A stretch of 64,000 nucleotides of DNA from Vibrio metoecus (lineage in GTDB: Bacteria; Pseudomonadota; Gammaproteobacteria; Enterobacterales; Vibrionaceae): the NCBI RefSeq assembly GCF_009665255.1, contig NZ_CP035686.1:1-64000 (forward strand). The letters are read 5' to 3'. How positions within the stretch are numbered: the stretch's first letter is position 1; each line of letters begins with the position of its first letter. This document shows positions 34,636 to 43,255 of this stretch, in pieces. The notes beneath the pieces were generated by a model that saw only the letters and a program-made list of their open reading frames with translations, had not been told where the DNA came from and searched no databases. The position numbers and the translations under genes were made by a program.

Positions 34636-35643
34636 TTAAAGAATGATGTCGCGCACTTGTTGGTCTTTACGCTCCAGATAGTGAATTGAGCGGATACGAC
34701 GAATGGTGCGGCAGCGACCACGGATCAGCAGAGTTTCTGTCGTTGCGATATTACCTTTGCGGCTGATGCCATCGAGCAAATCGCCTTTAGTAATACCGGT
34801 TGCCGCGAAAATGACGTTATCACTGCGTGCCATGTCTTCCATCTTCAGCACTTTGTTCGCTTCAACGCCCATTTGTTGGCAACGTTCAAGCTCTTTGGCA
34901 CCCCAAATACGGTTATCTTCCGTATCACCTTTGACTTGGTGACGAGGCAGCAGGCGGCCTTGCATATCACCATCCAGTGCGCGGATCACCGCTGCAGACA
35001 CCACACCTTCTGGCGCGCCGCCAATGCAGTACATCATGTCTACTTCACTATCGGGCATACAGGTCAGAATCGAAGCTGCCACATCGCCATCTGGCACCGC
35101 AAACACACGCACGCCCATTTGTTGCATCTCGGCGATGACGTTATCGTGGCGTGGTTTGGCAAGTGTAATCACCACTAAATCGGTTAATGCCTTACCAAGT
35201 GCTTTGGCGACATTGCGCAGGTTATCTTTCAGTGGCAAATGCAGATCGATACAGCCTTTTGCACCAGGGCCAACCACTAATTTTTCCATGTACATATCAG
35301 GCGCTTTCAGGAAGCTACCTTTTTCGCCCGCGGCCAGCACTGCTAACGCATTCGATTGTCCCATGGCGGTCATGCGCGTGCCTTCGATCGGGTCAACCGC
35401 AATGTCTACCGCATCGCCACCTAAGCCAACTTGCTCACCAATGTAAAGCATTGGCGCTTCATCGATTTCACCTTCACCAATCACGATTTCGCCGCTGATT
35501 TCGGTTTGATTGAGCAGGGCACGCATCACTTCCACCGCAGCACCATCGGCGGCATTTTTGTCGCCACGTCCCAACCATTTATAGCCTGCCAGTGCGGCAC
35601 CTTCAGTGACTCGGGAAAAAGCCATTGCTAAATCGCGTTTCAT
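34636..35643 (-). CDS. glpX: Fructose-1,6-bisphosphatase class II
   Basis: This 335-residue class II FBPase hydrolyses fructose 1,6-bisphosphate in gluconeogenesis. It starts MKRDLAMAFSRVTEGAALAG and contains the metal/phosphate motif AVDPIEGTRM near residue 85 and MYCIGGAPEGVVSAA. The ATG at 35643, with GGAGC before it, is preferred over a GTG at 35688. E. coli glpX is in a glpFKX operon; here it stands alone, facing pfkA with a shared terminator, so opposing glycolytic and gluconeogenic enzymes are convergent. A PurR-like palindrome lies 52 bp upstream. Confidence 0.95.
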   Translation of the reverse strand: MKRDLAMAFSRVTEGAALAGYKWLGRGDKNAADGAAVEVMRALLNQTEISGEIVIGEGEIDEAPMLYIGEQVGLGGDAVDIAVDPIEGTRMTAMGQSNALAVLAAGEKGSFLKAPDMYMEKLVVGPGAKGCIDLHLPLKDNLRNVAKALGKALTDLVVITLAKPRHDNVIAEMQQMGVRVFAVPDGDVAASILTCMPDSEVDMMYCIGGAPEGVVSAAVIRALDGDMQGRLLPRHQVKGDTEDNRIWGAKELERCQQMGVEANKVLKMEDMARSDNVIFAATGITKGDLLDGISRKGNIATTETLLIRGRCRTIRRIRSIHYLERKDQQVRDIIL

Positions 35644-35694
35644 GTTTGCTCCAAACCAAGAGAGAAATTTTGCGCGGGATTCTATCACATTCGT

Positions 35695-35710
35695 AAGTAA
35701 ACGTTTGCCT
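35695..35710 (-). promoter_or_regulatory. PurR-like palindrome upstream of glpX
   Basis: AAGTAAACGTTTGCCT matches 13 of 16 positions of the PurR consensus, as well as either xanP box, with an intact AAACGTTTGC. It is 52 bp before the glpX ATG, a good repressor position. PurR control of glpX is not standard in E. coli, so another LacI-family factor could use it. Confidence 0.5.
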
Positions 35711-35957
35711 TTTGCGGTCGCTAGCCTTTGCCTTCGATCAAAATCGAGCGAAAAAAGCCAAGTTGTGAGTGAATGGGTTAGTGCAAAGTGGGCTTCGCGG
35801 CCACTTCCGTTAAGCTTGCGTCAATTTGCGCGGTTTTTTTAACCGAATAGCGAAAAAGATCGAACTTAGGGCGTGTTTCTGCGCACAGGGCTGAGTAGAA
35901 TGATCTCAATCAGTGAAGCCCACTTCACCTCAATCGAATCAACAAGGGTAAAACGTC

Positions 35958-36200
35958 ATGTCTTTTGAAGTATTAGAAAAACTGGAAGCGAAAATTCAAA
36001 CCGCGGTCGACACCATTGCACTGCTGCAAATGGAAGTTGAAGAGCTGAAAGAAGAAAAGCAACAGCTGCAAAATGAAGCGCAAGAGCTGCGTGAAGCACG
36101 TGAAGCGCTTGAGCAGCGTGCACAGCAAGTTCAACAAGAACATGCGGCATGGCAAGAGCGCATCCGTAGCCTGTTGGGCAAAATGGAAGACGTGGAGTAA
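35958..36200 (+). CDS. zapB: Cell-division protein ZapB
   Basis: This 80-residue protein is almost entirely coiled coil, with heptads from about residue 5 to 75 (MSFEVLEKLEAKIQTAVDTI onward) and runs of Glu, Gln and Lys. ZapB links the Z-ring, through ZapA, to the chromosome terminus region during division. CAAGGGTAAAACGTC precedes the ATG. In E. coli zapB also lies next to glpX. It is transcribed away from glpX across about 310 bp that contain the PurR-like box and both promoters. Confidence 0.94.
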   Translation: MSFEVLEKLEAKIQTAVDTIALLQMEVEELKEEKQQLQNEAQELREAREALEQRAQQVQQEHAAWQERIRSLLGKMEDVE

Positions 36201-36211
36201 TTCTCCTCATG

Positions 36212-36240
36212 AAAACGCCGACAGTGATGTCGGCGTTTTT
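36212..36240. terminator. Bidirectional terminator between zapB and metF
   Basis: AAAACGCCGACA and TGTCGGCGTTTT form a 12-bp stem with a short loop, followed by a U-run on each strand. Confidence 0.9.
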
Positions 36241-36262
36241 GATCTTGGCGAGGAGTATTCTT

Positions 36263-37150
36263 TTAAGCTTGTGGTCGCACACCCAAGGTGTGGCATAACG
36301 CGTAAGTCATTTCGGCACGGTTTAGCGTGTAGAAGTGGAAATCTTTCACCCCTTCACGGCACAGCACGCGCACCATATCAATGGCTTGGCTTGCACCTAC
36401 CAATTGACGAGTCACCGGATCCTCATCCAACCCTTCAAACTGTTTCACCATCCAATTGGGAACTTTCACGTTGTTTTGCGCAGCGAAGCGCGACGCTTGT
36501 TTAAAGTTAGAAACCGGCAAAATTCCAGGAACGATTTCTACGTCAATCCCAGCCGCAACACAACGATCGCGAAAACGCAGGTAGCTTTCTACATCAAAGA
36601 AGAACTGAGTGATAGCACGATTCGCACCTGCATCGACTTTACGTTTTAAATTGAGCAGATCCGCTTGCGCGCTTTTGGCTTCAGGATGCACTTCAGGGAA
36701 GGCGGCCACAGAAATATCAAAATCGTGGCGCGATTTGAGCAGTGTCACTAGATCCGAGGCATACATGTCAGGCTTACCACCACCGGCCGGAATATCACCA
36801 CGCAGCGCCACAATATTCTGGATACCGTTATGCCAGTAGTCATCAGCGATCTGGATCAGTTCATCACGAGTGGCATCAATACAAGTCAGGTGTGGCGCGG
36901 CAATTAAACCGGTTTGATCTTTGATCGCTTTAATGATCGAGTGAGTACGGTCACGCTCGCCAGAGTTGGCACCATAAGTCACCGATACGAATTTAGGTTG
37001 GAGAGTCTTCAGGCGATGAACCGAGTTCCAAAGCGTCTCTTCCATTTGAGGAGAGCTAGGTGGAAAAAACTCAAACGAAACATTGATGTCGGAAAGCTCC
37101 GCAATGTTCTGGTTCAATGCATCGATATGGCTAGCGTGTGTGTATCCCAT
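36263..37150 (-). CDS. metF: 5,10-methylenetetrahydrofolate reductase
   Basis: MetF reduces methylene-THF to methyl-THF with FAD and NADH, supplying the methyl group for methionine. The 295-residue protein begins MGYTHASHIDALNQNIAEL. It has the family motifs SFEFFPPSSPQMEETLW, FVSVTYGANSGERDRT, NIVALRGDIP, and FFFDVESYLRFRDRC. ATG at 37150 with GGGAGT upstream is used; a frame from 37177 adds nine residues. Three MetJ boxes lie about 45-65 bp upstream, so S-adenosylmethionine-dependent repression is expected. Confidence 0.96.
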   Translation of the reverse strand: MGYTHASHIDALNQNIAELSDINVSFEFFPPSSPQMEETLWNSVHRLKTLQPKFVSVTYGANSGERDRTHSIIKAIKDQTGLIAAPHLTCIDATRDELIQIADDYWHNGIQNIVALRGDIPAGGGKPDMYASDLVTLLKSRHDFDISVAAFPEVHPEAKSAQADLLNLKRKVDAGANRAITQFFFDVESYLRFRDRCVAAGIDVEIVPGILPVSNFKQASRFAAQNNVKVPNWMVKQFEGLDEDPVTRQLVGASQAIDMVRVLCREGVKDFHFYTLNRAEMTYALCHTLGVRPQA

Positions 37151-37192
37151 CTTGTACTCCCTGTGACTGAGTGTCACTGCCTGAATCTGAAT

Positions 37193-37216
37193 TGACGTTT
37201 AGACGTCTATATGGCT
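37193..37216 (-). promoter_or_regulatory. MetJ operator of metF (three met boxes)
   Basis: The 8-mers TGACGTTT, AGACGTCT (37201-37208, perfect) and ATATGGCT run in tandem, matching the AGACGTCT met-box repeat bound cooperatively by MetJ. Confidence 0.85.
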
Positions 37217-37388
37217 GTAGGATGTCGTGAATGCGCTTTGATGTCAACCTCACCATTATGAATATTACTCATGTTGATCGTGAAGCAGATTCAAGCCTGA
37301 AAAAGCAATAGAGTGCTATGTGTGGTTCAAAAAGCTAATTGATAGAAGATGATGCTTTTAATGCAAGAAAGTATAGAAGATCGATGCA

Positions 37389-37413
37389 AAAGCTCGCCAT
37401 TGCGGCGAGCTTT
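37389..37413 (-). terminator. Intrinsic terminator after metL
   Basis: GCTCGCC (37392-37398) pairs with GGCGAGC (37404-37410), extended by A/T pairs, with TTTTG following on the minus strand. Confidence 0.85.
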
Positions 37414-37437
37414 GTTTTATAGAGTTGAACGAGAGAG

Positions 37438-39849
37438 CTAGAGTTGGCTCGCGAGCAGATTCAAATCGGACTGAATCGCGCCAGCCGTGACTTCACGCCC
37501 TGCACCGGGACCACGGATCACCAGTGGGTTGTCCCGATACCATTTGCTTTCGATGGCAAAGATGTTGTCACACGGCAGTAAGTTAGCCAGTGGATGATCT
37601 TGCTCAAGCGCTTCAACGCCCACGCTAGCTTTGCCATTTTTCTCTAGCCTTGCAACATAGCGCAGTACCTTGCCTTGTTTCTGCGCTCGGGCGAGGCGCT
37701 CAGCGAGCTGCTCGTTGAGCAGTTTGCTGTTGTCGAGAAAATCATCCAGTGACACTGAACGCAGCTCAACGGGTACAAGTGATTCCACTTTCACACTGCT
37801 TGGCTCGATCTCAAGGCCAGATTCACGCGCCAAGATCACCAATTTACGCATCACGTCTGAACCATCCAGATCACAACGCGGATCGGGCTCTGTTAAACCT
37901 TGCTGCCACGCTAAATCCACCAGTTCACTGAATGGTAAGCTGCCATCGTATTGTTGAAATAACCATGAAAGGGTGCCGGAGAAAATGCCCGAAAGTGCCA
38001 TGATTTCATCGCCGCTTTCACGTAAGTCGCGCACTGTGTGGTTAATTGGTAAGCCTGCGCCTACCGTGGCGTTATACAGCCAGTGGCGGCCAATTTTGTG
38101 GAACGCATCTTTAACCTGATAGTAATAGTTGCCCGGAGCCGAGCCTGCCACTTTGTTGGCGGAAATTAAGTGTAAACCTTGTTCGGCAATGTCGAGATAC
38201 TGCTCGGCCAGCTCTTCACTCGCGGTGACATCAAGCACAACCGCTTCATCGTAACCTTCTAATGCGCCGAGTTTTTTCAGCCAACTTTGTCCTTGATTGG
38301 GTAGAGCTTCATCTTGGAAATGAGTAGCAACTTGGCTTGGATTAATGCCTTGCTCATTAAACCAATAGGTTTGGCTATCAACCACTGCAACCAACTCAAA
38401 ATTCATGCCGTGGCGTTGCTCCAATTTCTCTTTTTGTTCAGCAAACAGTTTGAGCCAACTTGAACCGATATTGCCTTTACCACACAGTGCAATCGCCACG
38501 CGCTTTTGGGCTTGGAATAACTGCTTGTGGATGCCATTCACCAAGGGGTTGATTGGGGTTTGACGCAGTACGGCAACCAAACTGAGGCTTGATTCTGATG
38601 CGCTGATAAACTCGACCGGCAAGGCATTCAGATGTTGGTAGAAACCATAGCAGTGGTTCGGGTTTTTGGTGACGCCCGCACCGACCGCAGCAATCAGGTC
38701 ATAGCCTTCTTTGAGTTTGATTTCGGCTTCGAACGCGGCATCTTGCAGCGCCGCAAACGCACCAGGCGCAATTTCTGCTGTGTAAGCTAAACGCAAACGG
38801 TATTGGTCAGGTTGTGCTTCGTAAGTCAGAGGTTGCAGTTGCACGCGCTGCAAGTGCTGTAACACATCTTCTTGCAAGCGTTGGAAATCATGCTGGTGAG
38901 CAAAGCTCAGTTCAATCAGCAATACATCATCGAGTGAAGTAATGATTTTTGCACCGCGGCCAGAAGCCAGTACCCGCTCAATGCGAGTAGAACCCGATTC
39001 CGGTTGGTGGCTGCAACGTAAGTGAAGTTCCATGGTGCTCTGCGCGACAGGTTGTAGCGTGCGGCTGTGCAGAACTGGCGCAGCTAAGCGAGCCAGTTCA
39101 TTGGCTTCATCGAGTCTTAGTAGTGGCAGCAAACAGGCATCGCTGACAATGCGTGGATCGGCGCTGTACACACCAGCCACATCACTCCAGATGGTGACCC
39201 GTGAAACTTCAGCTAGAGCGCCAATCACGGTCGCAGAGTAATCGGAACCGTTGCGACCGAGCAGGACGGTATCGCCCTGTTCGTTTTGCGCCATAAAACC
39301 GGTGATCACCACGCGGCGCTGGGTATGTTGTGCCAACACGGCTTTCAGGAGCGGGTAAGAGCGCGCGCGATCCACTTCCGGCTGTGTTCCCGCTTCGGCA
39401 CGTAAGAATGCACGGGCATCTTGTGCCACTGCCGGTAAATCTTGCTGATTTAACAATGCGGCGAGTAAACGTGCCGACCATTGCTCGCCATGTCCGAGTA
39501 CCCAAGCGTATTGCGCATTGCTAAGAGGGGCGGTGAGCTCGCCTAACACGCTGATCTCTTGTTGCAATTGGTTCAATAGCGGTTCGGCCGTTTCGGCGGT
39601 CAGTAGCTTGGTGATCAAATCGGACTGATATTGGCGCAGTGCATGTAAAGTTTCATGGGCAACTCGGCCATCTTTACTGAGTGCTTCGACAAAACTGATC
39701 AAACGGTTCGTGGTTTTGCCAGCCGCAGAGACCACCACCAGATCTTCACTCTTCGAATAACTTTTAAGAATTTTCGTGACCCGCAGATAACATTCTGGGT
39801 CGGCAAGGCTACTACCACCAAATTTATGCAGTTGACGAGCGTGAGTCAT
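37438..39849 (-). CDS. metL: Bifunctional aspartokinase II / homoserine dehydrogenase II
   Basis: This 803-residue fusion carries out two steps from aspartate to homoserine. The N-terminal aspartokinase (about residues 1-460) starts with HKFGGSSLADPE and has VVITGFMAQNEQGDTVLLGRNGSDYSA-type active-site sequence. The C-terminal homoserine dehydrogenase (about 465-803) has the NAD(P) motif VAIALCGKGNIGSSW and the catalytic region NATVGAGLPINHTVRDL. Length and methionine-cluster context point to MetL rather than ThrA. GGAG precedes the ATG. It starts 12 bp after metB, so the two form an operon under the MetJ boxes at 41185. Confidence 0.95.
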   Translation of the reverse strand: MTHARQLHKFGGSSLADPECYLRVTKILKSYSKSEDLVVVSAAGKTTNRLISFVEALSKDGRVAHETLHALRQYQSDLITKLLTAETAEPLLNQLQQEISVLGELTAPLSNAQYAWVLGHGEQWSARLLAALLNQQDLPAVAQDARAFLRAEAGTQPEVDRARSYPLLKAVLAQHTQRRVVITGFMAQNEQGDTVLLGRNGSDYSATVIGALAEVSRVTIWSDVAGVYSADPRIVSDACLLPLLRLDEANELARLAAPVLHSRTLQPVAQSTMELHLRCSHQPESGSTRIERVLASGRGAKIITSLDDVLLIELSFAHQHDFQRLQEDVLQHLQRVQLQPLTYEAQPDQYRLRLAYTAEIAPGAFAALQDAAFEAEIKLKEGYDLIAAVGAGVTKNPNHCYGFYQHLNALPVEFISASESSLSLVAVLRQTPINPLVNGIHKQLFQAQKRVAIALCGKGNIGSSWLKLFAEQKEKLEQRHGMNFELVAVVDSQTYWFNEQGINPSQVATHFQDEALPNQGQSWLKKLGALEGYDEAVVLDVTASEELAEQYLDIAEQGLHLISANKVAGSAPGNYYYQVKDAFHKIGRHWLYNATVGAGLPINHTVRDLRESGDEIMALSGIFSGTLSWLFQQYDGSLPFSELVDLAWQQGLTEPDPRCDLDGSDVMRKLVILARESGLEIEPSSVKVESLVPVELRSVSLDDFLDNSKLLNEQLAERLARAQKQGKVLRYVARLEKNGKASVGVEALEQDHPLANLLPCDNIFAIESKWYRDNPLVIRGPGAGREVTAGAIQSDLNLLASQL

Positions 39850-39861
39850 TCACAGGTCTCC

Positions 39862-41028
39862 TTAATTCGCTGAAAGAGTTTGCTGAAAGGCTTGGTCAAG
39901 ATCGGCAATCAGATCTGAGGCATCTTCAAGACCGACGGAAAGGCGCAGCAACTGCTGTGAAATTCCAGCTTCGGCTAATGCTTCTTCACCCATCGCACGA
40001 TGAGTCATGGAGGCGGGGTGGCAAATCAGGCTTTCTACCCCACCAAGTGACTCCGCCAGTGAAAACAGCGCCAACTTGCCTACAAAGAATTTCAGTTGCT
40101 CAAAACTGCCGGCAAATTCAAAACTGAGCATAGAGCCAAAGCCTGATTGTTGTTTTTTCGCAATTTCATGGCCTGGGTGGTTGGGTAGGCTTGGATGGTA
40201 AATTTTGCCAACCAATGATTGAGTCTGTAGATAAGCCAAAATCTGTTGCGCGCTCTCTTCATGTACGCGCATCCGCGCGCCTAGCGTGCGAATGCCACGT
40301 AAGGTCATGTAGCTATCAAATGGAGTACCGGTTGAACCTAAACAGTTGCCCCACCAAGCTAGCTCTTCCGCATGTTGCTTACTTTTACAGATCAACACAC
40401 CACCAATCACATCGGAGTGACCGTTAATGTATTTGGTGGTGGAGTGCAGAACAAAATCCGCGCCTAAGGTGAGCGGTTTTTGGAATACTGGAGTTAAGAA
40501 GGTGTTATCGACCGCCACCAAAGTACCTTGCGCTTTCGCTAACTGACAAAGATGAGCGATGTCCACCACGCGAACTAAAGGGTTGGAGGGGGTTTCAATC
40601 AACAGCAACTTTGGTTTGCGTGCTAAGGCTTGCGTGAGTGCTTGTTCGTTGGATTGGTCGACAAACTGCACTTTGAAGTCGCCTTTTTTAGCACGAGTGT
40701 TGAGCAAACGGTAAGTACCGCCATAGCAGTCATGTGGTGCCACAATCAGATCTTCTGGGCCTAACAACGCCGTGACCCACAAATTGATGGCCGAAGTACC
40801 ACAGTTGGTCACCACCGCACCTTCACCACATTCAAGCTCATACAGGGTTTGTTCTAACAAACCACGGTTTGGGTTGCCTGAGCGGGTGTAATCGTATTTA
40901 GGTACTTCGCCAAATGCGGGAAAACCATAGTTGGTCGAAAGATAAATAGGGGGCACAACGGCATGGTATTGAGTGTCCGATTCAATCCCGGTACGAACCG
41001 CAATGGTGGCTGGCTTGCGTGTGGTCAT
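39862..41028 (-). CDS. metB: Cystathionine gamma-synthase
   Basis: MetB joins O-succinylhomoserine and cysteine to form cystathionine. The 388-residue protein is a PLP enzyme of the Cys/Met family. It begins TTRKPATIAVRTGIESDTQYHAVVPP-like sequence, has YDYTRSGNPNRGLLE, and the PLP lysine in HSTTKYINGHSDVIGG near residue 197. The C terminus SLGGVESLICHPASMTH is conserved. AAGGA precedes the ATG. It is first in the metBL operon and diverges from metJ across a MetJ box array. Confidence 0.96.
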   Translation of the reverse strand: MTTRKPATIAVRTGIESDTQYHAVVPPIYLSTNYGFPAFGEVPKYDYTRSGNPNRGLLEQTLYELECGEGAVVTNCGTSAINLWVTALLGPEDLIVAPHDCYGGTYRLLNTRAKKGDFKVQFVDQSNEQALTQALARKPKLLLIETPSNPLVRVVDIAHLCQLAKAQGTLVAVDNTFLTPVFQKPLTLGADFVLHSTTKYINGHSDVIGGVLICKSKQHAEELAWWGNCLGSTGTPFDSYMTLRGIRTLGARMRVHEESAQQILAYLQTQSLVGKIYHPSLPNHPGHEIAKKQQSGFGSMLSFEFAGSFEQLKFFVGKLALFSLAESLGGVESLICHPASMTHRAMGEEALAEAGISQQLLRLSVGLEDASDLIADLDQAFQQTLSAN

Positions 41029-41184
41029 GGAGTTTTCCTTGCTGGCTATTCTGTCCTAGAGTGCGTCATCATATACCTTTCCTGCTCAAAGCAGCAGAGA
41101 GGGTTGTCTTATGACAACGTGACCTCATATGGGCTCACATTTTGTTGCCCATAAATTACTCGACACTTTACTGATGTTAAATAA

Positions 41185-41216
41185 AGACGTCAACACTTCT
41201 AGACGTCTATATGTCT
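41185..41216. promoter_or_regulatory. MetJ operator in the metB-metJ divergent region (four met boxes)
   Basis: Four adjoining 8-mers read AGACGTCA, ACACTTCT, AGACGTCT and ATATGTCT. The third is a perfect met box and the others differ at one to three positions. They lie about 160 bp from metB and 77 bp before metJ, so both metBL repression and metJ autoregulation are likely. Confidence 0.88.
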
Positions 41217-41292
41217 TTGCTTATGGCAGTAAATCCCGCTAAAATTAGGGCCTTTGAAATTTCGATTCGAACCACAATAACGAAGGTGCGCA

Positions 41293-41610
41293 ATGGCAGA
41301 CTGGAATGGCGAATACATCAGCCCCTATGCAGAGCATGGGAAAAAGAGCGAGTTGGTAAAAAAAATCACGGTATCCATTCCGCTGAAAGTTCTCAAAGTG
41401 CTAACGGATGAGAGAACACGCCGTCAAGTCAATAACTTACGTCACGCAACCAACAGTGAATTGCTGTGTGAAGCCTTCTTGCATGCCTACACTGGCCAGC
41501 CTTTGCCGACGGATGAAGACCTGCGTAAAGATCGCCCTGATGACATTCCTGCCGAAGCCAAACGTTTGATGACCGAAATGGGTATTGAGTTCGAATCTTA
41601 CGATGAGTAA
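41293..41610 (+). CDS. metJ: Methionine repressor MetJ
   Basis: MetJ is a ribbon-helix-helix repressor that uses S-adenosylmethionine as corepressor. The 105-residue protein begins [20 protein letters not shown]. The DNA-contacting strand is [16 protein letters not shown], and the following helices include [23 protein letters not shown], all highly conserved. Length matches E. coli MetJ. The operators at 37193 and 41185 are its expected targets. Confidence 0.97.
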
Positions 41611-41655
41611 TGGTGTTCGTTAGCGCAATTCGCTAAGCGAACTGATAACGCTCAT

Positions 41656-41690
41656 AAAAAAGCCCCTCATATAACTGAGGGGCTTTTTTT
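41656..41690. terminator. Bidirectional terminator between metJ and the malic enzyme
   Basis: AGCCCCTCA (41661-41669) pairs with TGAGGGGCT (41676-41684), flanked by A- and T-runs on both sides, between convergent genes. Confidence 0.92.
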
Positions 41691-41720
41691 ATCGACTGTT
41701 TATCAACATAAACAAGCAGA

Positions 41721-42998
41721 TTAAGCCTGCATGTAGTTTTCTGGCATTGGGATACGAGCAACGCCTGATTCCACTGCCGCTTCCGCGACTGCACGTGCTA
41801 CGCGTGGCAATAGGCGTGGGTCCATCGGCTTTGGAATGATGTACTCAATACCGAAACTCAGCTTATCAACGCCAGCGGCTGCCAATACTTCCGCAGGTAC
41901 TGGCTCTTTCGCCAGTTGGCGAATGGCGTCTACCGCAGCCAATTTCATCTGGTCATTGATCTCACTCGCACGAACATCCAATGCTCCGCGGAAAATGAAC
42001 GGGAAGCAGAGCACGTTGTTAACTTGGTTTGGATAGTCGCTGCGACCAGTCCCCATGATCATGTCGTTACGCACTTGATGAGCAATTTCTGGCTTGATTT
42101 CAGGATCTGGGTTGGAACACGCAAACACCACAGGCTTGTCGGCCATCAGTTTGAGTGCCTCCGCTGGTAGCAGGTTAGGGCCTGATACGCCTAAGAACAG
42201 ATCCGCTCCCGCAATCACATCTTCCAGTGTGCGTTTATCCGTGTTGTTGGCAAACAGCTGTTTGTATTCGTTGAGATCGTCACGGCGCGTGTGGATCACG
42301 CCTTTGCGATCCAGCATGTAAATCTTCTCACGCATTGCACCGCATTTGATCAGTAGCTCCATACACGCTACCGCAGCAGCCCCTGCACCAAGACAGACAA
42401 TCATACAGTCTTTCAGCTGTTTACCTTGTAGCTCTAATGCGTTGAGCATGCCCGCAGCAGTCACAATCGCGGTACCGTGTTGGTCATCGTGGAACACTGG
42501 CACATCACAACGTTCAATCAGGCGGCGTTCAATTTCAAAGCAGTCTGGGGCTTTGATGTCTTCTAAGTTAATGCCACCGAAGGTATCCGCAATGTTGGCT
42601 ACCGTATCAACAAATTCATCGATGGTGCGGTGTTTTACTTCAATATCAATCGAATCCAGTCCTGCAAAGCGTTTAAACAGCAGCGCCTTGCCTTCCATGA
42701 CAGGCTTAGAAGCCATCGGTCCCAAATTGCCCAATCCTAAAATCGCAGTGCCGTTAGAAATGACTGCAACGGTGTTACCTTTCGCGGTGTACTTGTACAC
42801 ATTTTCCACGTTTTGTGCGATTTCACGAACCGGCTCTGCTACGCCAGGGCTATAAGCCAGCGCAAGATCGGCAGCTGAATCAGCAGGTTTGGTCAGCGCA
42901 ATACCAATTTTGCCCGCGGTTGGGTAAGCATGGTAATCGAGAGCACGTTGGCGAAATTGTTCTTCAGGAGTTGGGTTGAGGTGATTGTCATCGGACAT
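41721..42998 (-). CDS. Malic enzyme, short form without phosphotransacetylase domain
   Basis: This 425-residue enzyme decarboxylates malate to pyruvate with NAD(P) reduction. It has the MaeB-type malic domain (KIGIALTKPADSAADLALAYSPGVAEPVREI), the catalytic region KAPDCFEIERRL and FHDDQHGTAIV, and a Rossmann stretch IVCLGAGAAAVACMELL. E. coli MaeB is about 760 residues because of a fused phosphotransacetylase-like domain; that domain is absent here, and the protein ends normally with ARIPMPENYMQA. Cofactor preference cannot be read from the sequence. The IS copy at 43256 lies about 257 bp upstream; the gap looks like ordinary promoter DNA. Confidence 0.92.
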   Translation of the reverse strand: MSDDNHLNPTPEEQFRQRALDYHAYPTAGKIGIALTKPADSAADLALAYSPGVAEPVREIAQNVENVYKYTAKGNTVAVISNGTAILGLGNLGPMASKPVMEGKALLFKRFAGLDSIDIEVKHRTIDEFVDTVANIADTFGGINLEDIKAPDCFEIERRLIERCDVPVFHDDQHGTAIVTAAGMLNALELQGKQLKDCMIVCLGAGAAAVACMELLIKCGAMREKIYMLDRKGVIHTRRDDLNEYKQLFANNTDKRTLEDVIAGADLFLGVSGPNLLPAEALKLMADKPVVFACSNPDPEIKPEIAHQVRNDMIMGTGRSDYPNQVNNVLCFPFIFRGALDVRASEINDQMKLAAVDAIRQLAKEPVPAEVLAAAGVDKLSFGIEYIIPKPMDPRLLPRVARAVAEAAVESGVARIPMPENYMQA

Positions 42999-43255
42999 AG
43001 GGCTGTTCTCTTATAGTTATTTATGGGAAAGGTCACAAATTCTAATGTATGTCTTGCAAGCTGCCTAGGTTAGACACTGAGCAAAGCGTACAAAAAAAGC
43101 GAAGATCTTGCTGATAAGACCAGTGAAAATGTGAAATGCGGAGAAGAAATAGCCAGAATGTGCCGCTTAAAAGCGTTTTATATGCAGGTAAGTGAATGAA
43201 AAAATCGGTATTGATAATGGTGGTGAATCTTATCACTCCTTTCAGAATACAGAAT

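Noticed and set aside
42346..42855. 169-residue plus-strand frame inside the malic enzyme gene
   Set aside because: Antisense to a conserved enzyme and without family features.
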